Below are positions 1-6,730 of a stretch of 7,140 bases of DNA, one piece after another. Position 1 is the stretch's first letter. Every line of letters starts with the position of its first letter. Both the position numbers and the translations under genes were made by a program. The DNA is from Planctomycetaceae bacterium (lineage in GTDB: Bacteria > Planctomycetota > Planctomycetia > Pirellulales > UBA1268): NCBI GenBank assembly GCA_003488325.1, contig DNLZ01000165.1, positions 1 through 7,140 on the forward strand, given 5' to 3'. The notes beneath the pieces were generated by a model. That model was not told the DNA's origin. It searched no databases and was given only the letters and a program-made list of their open reading frames with translations.

Positions 1-2597
1 CGCTCCCAGAGCCGATTGACGACCACCCGTGCGAACCGTCGGTTCGCCGGGGACGTGATCAGCGCCGCGAGTTCCTCCCGGGTGTCGTCCGGCTGCCGGA
101 TCTCGCCCCGCACCGCCTCCCGCGCCACGAGATCGTCAAAGGGCCAGGCCGGCGCGACGTCGGTGCCGGGCTGCAGCGTGATCGAGATCGCGAGACTCGC
201 GAGGCGTGCCGGGTCGCCGGGCACGCTGCTCGTGGCCGGCACCCGCTGCGGACCGCGCTTGAGCATGGCGGCGAGACCGAAGAGATCCTGCTGGAGGAAC
301 GGATGATTCGGGGCGTCGTGGCAGCGGGCGCAGTTCATCTCCATGCCAAGGAACGCCCTCGCGAGGACGTGCGCCTTCGCCGCGAACGGCGCGTCATTCT
401 CGGTGGCCAGCGCGAAGCCAGCCGGGCCGCCGAAGTGGGTGCTCCCTTCCATCATCACCAGTTCGGTCACCATGCGGTCGATCGGCTTGCGATCCACGAA
501 CGAGTCGTGGATCCAGAAGCGGAACGGACCGGTGTTGTTGAGCGTGGGATTGACGAGATTGGGATTCTCGGCGAGCACGTCCTGCCAATACCCCACCCAG
601 TGATCGGCCCACCGCGGATCGGCGAGCCATGCATCGACCAGCCGCGCACGGCGGTCGGACCGTCGATCCGCGATGAACGCCTCGACCTCGGCGGCCTCCG
701 GCACGATGCCCCGGACGTCGAGCGAGAGCCGACGAGCGAACGCGGCATCGTCGATGAGCGCGGCCGGTGCGACCCCCTGCTCGATGAGCCGGGCGTTGAC
801 GAACCGATCGATCTCGTTGTGGACGGCGGCCGCGTATGCCGCCTGGGACGTCGGCACCTCGGGCACGATCGGACCGGGAGAGGCGAGCACGAAGGCCCTG
901 GCGGCGGCATGCCTGCGGCGCCAGTATTCGTCCTGGCCGGCGGCCGCCGCGCGCCGTGCGGCCGTGTCGACGCGCTCGCGCTCCGCGTCGAGCCGGGCGA
1001 CGAGCCGTTCCCAGCCCTCGTCACTGAGCGGCACGCGGTCACCCGTCGAGCCCTGTCCGCTCGCCTGCACCACCGTCGGCACTCCATCCGGCGGTCCGAT
1101 GCTCGCCGCGAACTCGCCGGTTTCCGGTCGGCGGCCCCGGCCGCCGACGCGGACCTCCACGTGGAGCGTGTGCCGCCCACCGTCACCATCGACGTCGACG
1201 ACGGCCTGCTGATCGCCCGGCTGCACGATCCGCATGCCGGTCGGGCCGGTGCGGTCGGGCTGGAACATCTTTTCGTGGCCGTCGGTCCGCTGCCCCGGAG
1301 CCTTCAGTTCCGCCACCTTCTCGCCGTCGAGAAAGATGCGGGCCGCCCCACGGGTCCGCACGGTGATGCGCTGCCGTCCCTCGGGAAGGTGCACGAGGCT
1401 CCGCGCCCGCACCACGAACGGATTCGTGCGGTCGGCTCGTACGCCGGCGCCGTCGAAACGCACGGGCAGTGCCGTCATGGCGAAAAACTCGCGGCTGAAT
1501 CGTTCGGTGGGCTCGCGCGGCGTGTATGACCAGCCCGTGCCGTCGGGAACCCCTTCGATCACCTCGAAGAGCACGGCGTCCTCGGGCACGGGAGCAAGCG
1601 CCACATCCGGCACCGCGGAGATTCGGTCGTCGACATGCCACCGCGCGGCGATCCGCTCGGGAGACAGAGCGCGCCGATGCACGGCGACGCTGTCGAGGAG
1701 TCCGGGAAAGGTGCTGGCCGCCGCGCCCCCCAGCGACGAGCCGACCCAGACCTCGTCCTCATCCATGACCGGTGGCCTCGAGGTGGCGCCGCCGAGGTCC
1801 CAGGCTCCCGCCACCGGCCGGCCGTCGATGAAGCCGCGGATCGAATCAGGGCTGCCGAACGTGTAGGTCACCGCGACGTGATGCCAGCCGGAGTCGGGCT
1901 CGAACACGTCGGTGCTGGTCCAGCGGTGAAACGCCCCGACCGCACGAGCCTCGGTGCCGTCCGACGGCGCCGGGGCGGCCTCCGGCGCCGGGTCCGCCGC
2001 GGTGCGAAACAGAAAACTCACGGCCGCAGCACCGCGGACACCGGTCAGCCGCAGGGCCCAATTCTGGTTGTCCTTCGCCACCTCGGGCCGGCCGGTGCGT
2101 CCCTTTCCGACGATCACGGCCTGCTGACCGTCGCTGACCGCGAACGGGTGCACCCACGCCTCGAGCGTGATCGAGTCACCGGCTCCGAAACGCAGGTCGG
2201 GGGCGTCCGCGAGTCGAAAAAACCCCCTGCCGTCGCCGAGGAGGGCCGCCCCGTTCGCGGCATCGGCGGTCGGATGCCGCGGCGGACGCGGCCCCGCTTC
2301 TCCGAGCATCGCGGTGCCGATGGCGTCGGCCCGACGGGGGACGACCGTCGGCTCGTCCGTATCCGCAGCCGTGTCGGGTGGCACCGATTCGGCCACCACC
2401 TGTTTCGACCCTGCCGCCTCCTCGAAACGCCACAGGGCGACAGGCCGGTCGAGAATGATCTCCCGGTCGGCGGTGGACACCGGCACCGCCCTGCCGACGG
2501 CCGGCGAACCCACCGCGAAGCACGCGGCGAGGCACACCCCGAGCAGGCCGGTCCATTCGCCGTGTGCGGGCACGGTGGTGAAGGATCGCGGACGCAT
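1..2597 (-). CDS. LamG-domain PSCyt2/PSD1 (DUF1549/DUF1553) family protein, 3' end beyond window
   Basis: The minus-strand frame is open from the ATG at 2597-2595 to the window edge, giving 865 residues without a stop. Residues 1-38 form an export signal with a hydrophobic core around 17-33. Residues about 115-325 look like a LamG/concanavalin-type jellyroll (ITLEAWVHPF, GWHHVAVTY, GFIDGRPV, LDSVAVHRRALS). Residues about 340-505 are a beta-rich stretch I cannot assign, and 525-565 are charged and helical. From about 594 the PSCyt2 (DUF1549) domain begins (EIDRFVNARL, FARRLSLDVRG, DPRWADHWVGYW) and includes CARCHD at 756-761, a CxxCH haem c-type motif. PSD1 (DUF1553) begins near 837 (EELAALITSPANRRFA, then VVNRLWE) and is cut by the edge. 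No separate N-terminal PSCyt1 cytochrome domain is present; LamG takes its place. The family's biochemical role is unproven; electron transfer linked to polysaccharide breakdown has been proposed. A GTG at 2648-2646 is an in-frame alternative start. No clear Shine-Dalgarno sequence precedes the ATG. Confidence 0.9.
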   Translation of the reverse strand, partial: MRPRSFTTVPAHGEWTGLLGVCLAACFAVGSPAVGRAVPVSTADREIILDRPVALWRFEEAAGSKQVVAESVPPDTAADTDEPTVVPRRADAIGTAMLGEAGPRPPRHPTADAANGAALLGDGRGFFRLADAPDLRFGAGDSITLEAWVHPFAVSDGQQAVIVGKGRTGRPEVAKDNQNWALRLTGVRGAAAVSFLFRTAADPAPEAAPAPSDGTEARAVGAFHRWTSTDVFEPDSGWHHVAVTYTFGSPDSIRGFIDGRPVAGAWDLGGATSRPPVMDEDEVWVGSSLGGAAASTFPGLLDSVAVHRRALSPERIAARWHVDDRISAVPDVALAPVPEDAVLFEVIEGVPDGTGWSYTPREPTERFSREFFAMTALPVRFDGAGVRADRTNPFVVRARSLVHLPEGRQRITVRTRGAARIFLDGEKVAELKAPGQRTDGHEKMFQPDRTGPTGMRIVQPGDQQAVVDVDGDGGRHTLHVEVRVGGRGRRPETGEFAASIGPPDGVPTVVQASGQGSTGDRVPLSDEGWERLVARLDAERERVDTAARRAAAAGQDEYWRRRHAAARAFVLASPGPIVPEVPTSQAAYAAAVHNEIDRFVNARLIEQGVAPAALIDDAAFARRLSLDVRGIVPEAAEVEAFIADRRSDRRARLVDAWLADPRWADHWVGYWQDVLAENPNLVNPTLNNTGPFRFWIHDSFVDRKPIDRMVTELVMMEGSTHFGGPAGFALATENDAPFAAKAHVLARAFLGMEMNCARCHDAPNHPFLQQDLFGLAAMLKRGPQRVPATSSVPGDPARLASLAISITLQPGTDVAPAWPFDDLVAREAVRGEIRQPDDTREELAALITSPANRRFARVVVNRLWE

Positions 2598-2749
2598 CGG
2601 GCACGAGGCGGCGGGAGGCTGCGACACGGTGCGAAAACGAACGTTCACCCGGCTACCATTGTACCCCACGCACGGCGGACGCGGAATCGACGCGGGCCTG
2701 CGTCCCCCTTCATGTCCGCGCCAAACGTCACCCACCCCGGAACCCACCC
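2598..2749. promoter_or_regulatory. Divergent intergenic region between the PSCyt2/PSD1 and SMP-30 genes
   Basis: These 152 bases separate two divergent start codons, so both 5' regions must lie here or inside the flanking genes. The one promoter-like element I can point to is the TACAAT facing the minus-strand gene, listed separately. On the plus strand TACCAT at 2654-2659 matches the -10 consensus at four of six positions but has no credible -35 partner, so I do not call a promoter for the SMP-30 gene. No riboswitch or long inverted repeat was seen. Confidence 0.4.
2658..2686 (-). promoter_or_regulatory. Candidate sigma70-type promoter for the PSCyt2/PSD1 gene
   Basis: Read on the minus strand, TACAAT at 2663-2658 matches the TATAAT -10 consensus at five of six bases and stands out in a very GC-rich context. 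Seventeen bases upstream lies TTCCGC (2686-2681), a poor -35 that keeps only the leading TT. Transcription would begin near 2651, giving a leader of about 50 bases to the ATG at 2597. The alternative GTG at 2648 would then be almost leaderless, which is one reason to prefer the ATG. This is a visual match only. Confidence 0.4.
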
Positions 2750-3703
2750 ATGTCCACCGCCGTCGCTCCGTGCGTCCATGCCCCTCGCCGCCAGGCGTGG
2801 CTTCGACGACTCCTCGCGGCTCCCCTCGCCGCCCTGTGCGGATTCGTGGGCGGTGTCCGCGCGGCGGGCCTCGACGATCTGATCGATGGGCCGCCCACCG
2901 TCCGTGAGGTGGCCGGCGGGTTCACGTTCACCGAGGGTCCGGCATCCGACGCGCGGGGCGACGTGTTCTTCAGCGACATTCCCCGGAAGAAGGTCCACGT
3001 CTGGCGGCTCGGCACCGGTTCCGGTGGGGTCGAAACCTGGCTCGACGACTCCGGGAGCACCAACGGCCTGTTCTTCGGTCCCGATGGCATCCTCTACGCG
3101 TGTCAGATGGGCGAGTCGCGTCGCGTCGTGGCGATCGATCCGGCATCCCGGGCGGTCCGGGTGATCGCGGAACGCTTCGAAGGCAAGCGATTCAATGCTC
3201 CGAACGATCTCGTCGTGGATGCGGACGGAGGCATCTGGTTCACCGACCCGGGCTACGGACGCAAGCCCGAGGAGGTGGAGCAGGACTGCGAGGCCGTGTA
3301 CTGGATCTCGCCGGATCGATCGCAGGTGAGGCGGGTGGCGGACGGGTTCCGGCGGCCGAATGGCATCATCCACTCGCCCGATCGGGCCACGCTGTACATC
3401 ACCGATCGTGACGGCGACGTGACGTGGGCCTATCCCGTCGAGGGACCGGGCAAGCTCGGGGCGCGGCGCCGCTTCGCGGACGTCGGCTGCGACGGATTCG
3501 CCGTCGACGAACGTGGCAATCTCTACGCGACGGTGAAGGAACCGGCGCTGCGCGTCTACGCGCCCGACGGGGCCGTCATCGGCGACATCCCGCTGCCCGT
3601 GCCGGCCGCCAACGCCACATTCGGCGGGCCCGACCGCAGGACGCTCGTCATCACCGCCCGCGACAAGGTCTTCTCGCTGCCGATGAAGGTGCGCGGCGGC
3701 TGA
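2750..3703 (+). CDS. Exported SMP-30/gluconolactonase/LRE-like beta-propeller
   Basis: This is a 317-residue protein of the SMP-30/gluconolactonase family, six-bladed propellers that bind a divalent metal and often hydrolyse lactones. Residues 1-39 are an export signal with a long basic n-region (RRQAWLRRLL) and a likely cut near VRA-A at 36-39. The family metal ligands can be matched: E62 in FTEGPA, N204 in RRPNGIIHSPD, and D248 in CDGFAVDERGNLYA. N152 in NAPNDLVVD corresponds to the conserved active-site Asn. The last blade carries ANATFGGPDRRTLVITA, also typical. Length is normal for an exported member, and no key residue is missing. A weak GGA seven or so bases ahead is the only ribosome-site candidate. 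It is divergent from the PSCyt2 gene and converges on the C45 gene, so it is probably transcribed alone. The substrate cannot be read from sequence; lactone hydrolysis is a family inference, and many members are untested. Confidence 0.92.
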   Translation: MSTAVAPCVHAPRRQAWLRRLLAAPLAALCGFVGGVRAAGLDDLIDGPPTVREVAGGFTFTEGPASDARGDVFFSDIPRKKVHVWRLGTGSGGVETWLDDSGSTNGLFFGPDGILYACQMGESRRVVAIDPASRAVRVIAERFEGKRFNAPNDLVVDADGGIWFTDPGYGRKPEEVEQDCEAVYWISPDRSQVRRVADGFRRPNGIIHSPDRATLYITDRDGDVTWAYPVEGPGKLGARRRFADVGCDGFAVDERGNLYATVKEPALRVYAPDGAVIGDIPLPVPAANATFGGPDRRTLVITARDKVFSLPMKVRGG

Positions 3704-3712
3704 GCGGCGCAC
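3689..3712. terminator. Small inverted repeat between converging genes, possible bidirectional terminator
   Basis: GTGCGC (3689-3694) and GCGCAC (3707-3712) form a perfect 6-bp stem around a 12-base loop. It spans the stop codon of the SMP-30 gene and lies just beyond the stop of the oppositely directed C45 gene at 3717. There is no T-run on either strand, so it does not meet the criteria for a classical intrinsic terminator, and short GC stems occur by chance in such DNA. The position is the main argument. Confidence 0.25.
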
Positions 3713-3716
3713 ACCG

Positions 3717-6497
3717 TCAGTCGCCCGCCGCGTCCGCCGTCATGTGGCCCCGGATCTGCGCGAGCACGAGCGGCAGATAGACGACCCCGGTGTAGTGGTC
3801 GGCGTAGAGCTGCACGTGGTGGTCCTCCGGAAGTCCGGCCGCCTCCGCGAGGAGGGCCGCATGCCTCGGCGGCACGACGTCGTCATACCGCGCCGAGTAG
3901 AGCCAGGTGCGGTCGGGGTCGAGCCGATGGGCAAGCCGCAGAGGCTCCACGGCATGGAAGGCGGAACGCACCTGCTCCGCACCCATGCCCGCTTCGGCCA
4001 GCCGCATGCGGAGCGCCGCGGCGTCGCGGCGGCCCGTCGCGAGCACCCCGGCGATGTCCCCGCCCGCGAGCACGATGAAGACACGGGCGAAGCCGCGGTC
4101 GAGCGTGGCCGCGGTCGCCGTCACGAATCCGCCGAGGCTCGTGCCCTGCACCCCGACGCGGGTCGCATCGACGCCCGGCAGCACGGCCACCGCATCGCGG
4201 GCACGCCGCACATCGGCCACCGCCTGGGGCACGGCCCGGACCAGCGAGTCCGGGCCGGGCTTCGTCCCCGGGGGCCGGCGCAGACCGTAGTACGGCAGGT
4301 GGATCATGCAGGCGTGCACACCGCGGGCGGAGAGGCCCCGCGCGATCATGCGGCCGAACGGCATGCCGCTGCCCGACTCGTGCACGACGACGCACGCCGG
4401 TCCGGGCACGACGCCCCCCTTAGCATCCCGTGCCGCGTACCACTCCATCGCGACGGTGTCGTTGGCGGCCACGCCCCCCGGTCGTGGAGAGGGAAACCGC
4501 ACCGCGGCGTCGCCCCGATCGGGCGCGGCCTGCTCGATGACCACCTCGAACGGTTGCGGCTCCCACAGGAGACCGTCCAGGCACGCTCGCCCGTCGGCCG
4601 TCGCGTCGGCCTGCGGATCGAGGGAATCGGCTGCCGCGAACGTGGCACCCGGCTGCGGCATCGCCACCGCGTCGGCCGTGCGCCCGGGCACCGCCGCGAG
4701 GAGCGAGGCAAGATCGAAGACGACCGCCGGCTCCTCGGCCGCGGGCCGTGCATGGGAGGCATGGGCGACGTGGACGCGGAGCTTCTCCGGCACGAAGAGC
4801 ACGTTGTGAAGGTTCGACACCATCGCCACCGGCCGATCCATCAGGTGCAGTGCGGCCTCCTCGTCGATCCGGCCGTGCCGCTCGAGGACGCGTCCGCGCA
4901 GGCACTCCAACCGCTCGCCCGCCGACAGCACGACGGCATCGGGAATACCGGCACCGAGCAACGGATGCGCCTCGCCCGGATGCACGAACTCCACCTTCTC
5001 CGGCGTGGCGGCCACGCCGACGGCGCTGCGGGCCTTGCCGTCGGCGAACACGTAGTAGTACTCGCAGGTGCGCGGGCTCGTGCGCCACAGGTCCATCACC
5101 TCGGTAAGCGACCCGCATTCCTCGAGCGCGCGACGCATGAGCGTCGCCATCGGCACGCCGTCCCAGTTGCCCTCGCCGCGCCCCCCCATCTCCCCGAGGG
5201 AAATGCCCTGCTCGTTCATGCCGCTGACGCTCCCGGTGAATCCGGCATAGCCGACGTTCATGAACGGGATCGCGTCGCTCGGCGCCACGACGAACGTCGC
5301 GGCCGCATCCTGGAGGCCGATCTGGGTCATGTAATCGAGCACGCGCCCGTGGTAGAGCGTGCCATCGACGGTGGCCGACCCGAGGACGGCGAATCCCGAG
5401 CAATGGAACAGTTCGGGAAACACGTTGACCGTCGCCATGAGCCTGCGGTCGCAGCCGATCGCGTCGGCGAGCGCCGCCGTCTCCCGCCGATGCCGCTCGG
5501 GGATGTGCGGGGCCAGTCGATCCGACGCCTCCTCGAGGCGCCGGCGGAACCAGCGTCCATCGCGGATCGTCTCCACCGTGCCCACGACGTGCATCACCGA
5601 ATCGAGGCACCGCCACGCCTCCTCCCGCAGCAGCTGACCATGGGCCCGCCCGACCTCCTCGGGCGTGCCGAAGAGCGTGACGACCCGATGGCCCCCGACC
5701 CAGCGCAACGTGCCGTGATCGACGGTCCGGTCGACCTCATCCGGCGTGACGAGCGACGCCCCGGGCGCGAGGATTTCGAGGCTGCGGCGCACGCCCCGCG
5801 CGAGCGTCCGTTCGAGCTCGTCCCGCGGGAGATCGTGTCGCTCGAGCCCCGGCCACGCGTCGGCTCCGGCGGGCTCCGTGACCGGCATCAGGCGGATCGT
5901 CGCCGAGAAACGGCTGCCCGACACGTCGATCGCGCCCTGGTCGTCGACGCTGCGCAGCGTCACGTCGCCGCACCGCCAGCTGCCGTCGTCGTGCTGTCGG
6001 ACAGCGAATGCGGTCCGCGCAAGGCTGACGAGCGGTCCCACCCCGGACTGTGCGAGAAGCGGCACCGCGATGGAGACGATCGAGTCGTTCGAGACGAGCC
6101 GCGCGGCCATGCCGAGGGGCGCGAGCTGGTCGGACGGGTCCACGGCACCCGTGCCGACGTGCACGACCCCGTGCCGTGGAAGCGCGAGGGCGGTGGCGTC
6201 GGCACGACGCCGCAGGGTGGCCGCGTAGTCCGGATGTTCGAGGACGAGATCGAAGGCGGAGGCGTCGAACCGCTCGATCCGCACGTGAATCGGAGGGGCG
6301 TTCTCATCCAGCTGATCCGGGGCACCGAGGCGGACACGCGCCTCGACGGCGAACGCCTCGCGATGGCCCGAGACACACTCCCACAGCGGCCCGAGCGCCT
6401 GCTCGAGCGGGGCCGTCTCGGCCGCGCGCGTTCCCTGCACCGCCCAGGCGTGGGCGAACAGGAGCCACACCACCACACGCAGACGCAGAACGCCCAT
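3717..6497 (-). CDS. Exported C45 Ntn-hydrolase fused to an alpha/beta hydrolase (bifunctional amide/ester hydrolase)
   Basis: This 926-residue protein has three parts. Residues 1-26 are a signal peptide (hydrophobic RVVVWLLFAHAWAV). Residues about 27-255 form a domain I cannot assign. Residues about 265-600 are a C45 domain of the acyl-CoA:6-aminopenicillanic acid acyltransferase type: GTPEEVGRAHGQLL at 277-290, then HCSGFAVLGSATVDG with candidate nucleophile C366 (codon 5400-5402), LYHGRVLDYM at 381-390, and a late SNLHNVLFVPEKL at 561-573. In this class the chain normally cuts itself before the Cys, here between H365 and C366. After an Ala-rich linker, residues about 640-920 are a dienelactone-hydrolase-like alpha/beta hydrolase: VVVHESGSGMP near the oxyanion hole, LPYYGLRR at 734-741, nucleophile elbow GTSLGG with S787, probable acid D872 in YDDVVPP and probable base H901 in ADHYTG. 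Both active sites look intact. GGGAAG ending six bases before the ATG is a good ribosome site and supports the start. Natural substrates are unknown. Confidence 0.92.
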   Translation of the reverse strand: MGVLRLRVVVWLLFAHAWAVQGTRAAETAPLEQALGPLWECVSGHREAFAVEARVRLGAPDQLDENAPPIHVRIERFDASAFDLVLEHPDYAATLRRRADATALALPRHGVVHVGTGAVDPSDQLAPLGMAARLVSNDSIVSIAVPLLAQSGVGPLVSLARTAFAVRQHDDGSWRCGDVTLRSVDDQGAIDVSGSRFSATIRLMPVTEPAGADAWPGLERHDLPRDELERTLARGVRRSLEILAPGASLVTPDEVDRTVDHGTLRWVGGHRVVTLFGTPEEVGRAHGQLLREEAWRCLDSVMHVVGTVETIRDGRWFRRRLEEASDRLAPHIPERHRRETAALADAIGCDRRLMATVNVFPELFHCSGFAVLGSATVDGTLYHGRVLDYMTQIGLQDAAATFVVAPSDAIPFMNVGYAGFTGSVSGMNEQGISLGEMGGRGEGNWDGVPMATLMRRALEECGSLTEVMDLWRTSPRTCEYYYVFADGKARSAVGVAATPEKVEFVHPGEAHPLLGAGIPDAVVLSAGERLECLRGRVLERHGRIDEEAALHLMDRPVAMVSNLHNVLFVPEKLRVHVAHASHARPAAEEPAVVFDLASLLAAVPGRTADAVAMPQPGATFAAADSLDPQADATADGRACLDGLLWEPQPFEVVIEQAAPDRGDAAVRFPSPRPGGVAANDTVAMEWYAARDAKGGVVPGPACVVVHESGSGMPFGRMIARGLSARGVHACMIHLPYYGLRRPPGTKPGPDSLVRAVPQAVADVRRARDAVAVLPGVDATRVGVQGTSLGGFVTATAATLDRGFARVFIVLAGGDIAGVLATGRRDAAALRMRLAEAGMGAEQVRSAFHAVEPLRLAHRLDPDRTWLYSARYDDVVPPRHAALLAEAAGLPEDHHVQLYADHYTGVVYLPLVLAQIRGHMTADAAGD

Positions 6498-6503
6498 GGC
6501 ATG

Positions 6504-6509
6504 CTTCCC
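6504..6509 (-). promoter_or_regulatory. Shine-Dalgarno site of the C45-hydrolase gene
   Basis: On the minus strand GGGAAG lies six bases ahead of the ATG at 6497-6495. An out-of-frame ATG sits in the gap (ATGCCATGG), but only the second ATG opens the 926-residue frame and is followed by a signal peptide. Confidence 0.6.
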
Positions 6510-6694
6510 TGGTGAGGCGCCGCGGCCGACCCCCCGCGGGCCGATCGTGCATCGAGAATCCGCGCCGCGACCGAGCCCGCATTGTCATGATTTCCCGCGC
6601 GGCCCGCCACTGCGGCTCGACCGCTCCGGGCTCGCAAGATGACGTCGGGGGCGTGGAAGACCGGCTCCGGGAGCGGACGGCGCAGGTGAAGCAG

Positions 6695-6700
6695 TAGAAT
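6695..6700 (+). promoter_or_regulatory. Candidate -10 element for the TPR-like gene
   Basis: TAGAAT matches TATAAT at five of six positions and lies 30 bases ahead of the ATG at 6731, so a start near 6707 would give a short leader containing the ribosome site. The region 16-18 bases upstream is GC-rich and shows no recognisable -35. The same TAG also closes the reading frame upstream of the gene. Confidence 0.35.
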
Positions 6701-6713
6701 CGGAAGTCACGCC

Positions 6714-6721
6714 GAGGGAGA
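6714..6721 (+). promoter_or_regulatory. Shine-Dalgarno site of the TPR-like gene
   Basis: GAGGGAGA is a purine-rich ribosome site nine bases ahead of the ATG at 6731. It settles the choice of frame between this ATG and an overlapping TTG at 6724 that opens a different frame without a signal peptide. Confidence 0.6.
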
Positions 6722-6730
6722 CATTGGATC

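Larger units (their letters stand above)
6498..6730. promoter_or_regulatory. Divergent intergenic region between the C45-hydrolase and TPR genes
   Basis: These 233 bases separate two divergent starts. On the plus strand TAGAAT at 6695-6700 is a five-of-six -10 match. On the minus strand GACAAT at 6586-6581 is a weaker -10 candidate for the C45 gene, with no convincing -35 at the expected distance. Short GC-rich complementary pieces (CGGCC at 6523-6527 and GGCCG at 6539-6543) are within what base composition gives by chance. I see no small gene, RNA or operator that I can support. Confidence 0.4.

Noticed and set aside
303..2882. Two long plus-strand open frames (303-1529 and 1635-2882) opposite the PSCyt2/PSD1 gene
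   Set aside because: They are in the same back-to-back register. The first ends at 1527-1529 because the real gene uses a rare TCA serine codon there. The minus-strand frame carries the recognisable domains.
2645..3712. A 355-codon minus-strand open frame opposite the SMP-30 gene
   Set aside because: It is another codon-register mirror of a real gene. The plus strand encodes an unmistakable SMP-30 propeller with its metal ligands.
3744..6515. A 923-codon open frame on the plus strand covering nearly the whole C45-hydrolase gene
   Set aside because: Its triplets are exactly those of the real gene read backwards. A stop in this register needs TTA, CTA or TCA in the real gene, codons that are rare in GC-rich genomes. 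Its translation is rich in Arg, His and Gly and has no recognisable domain.
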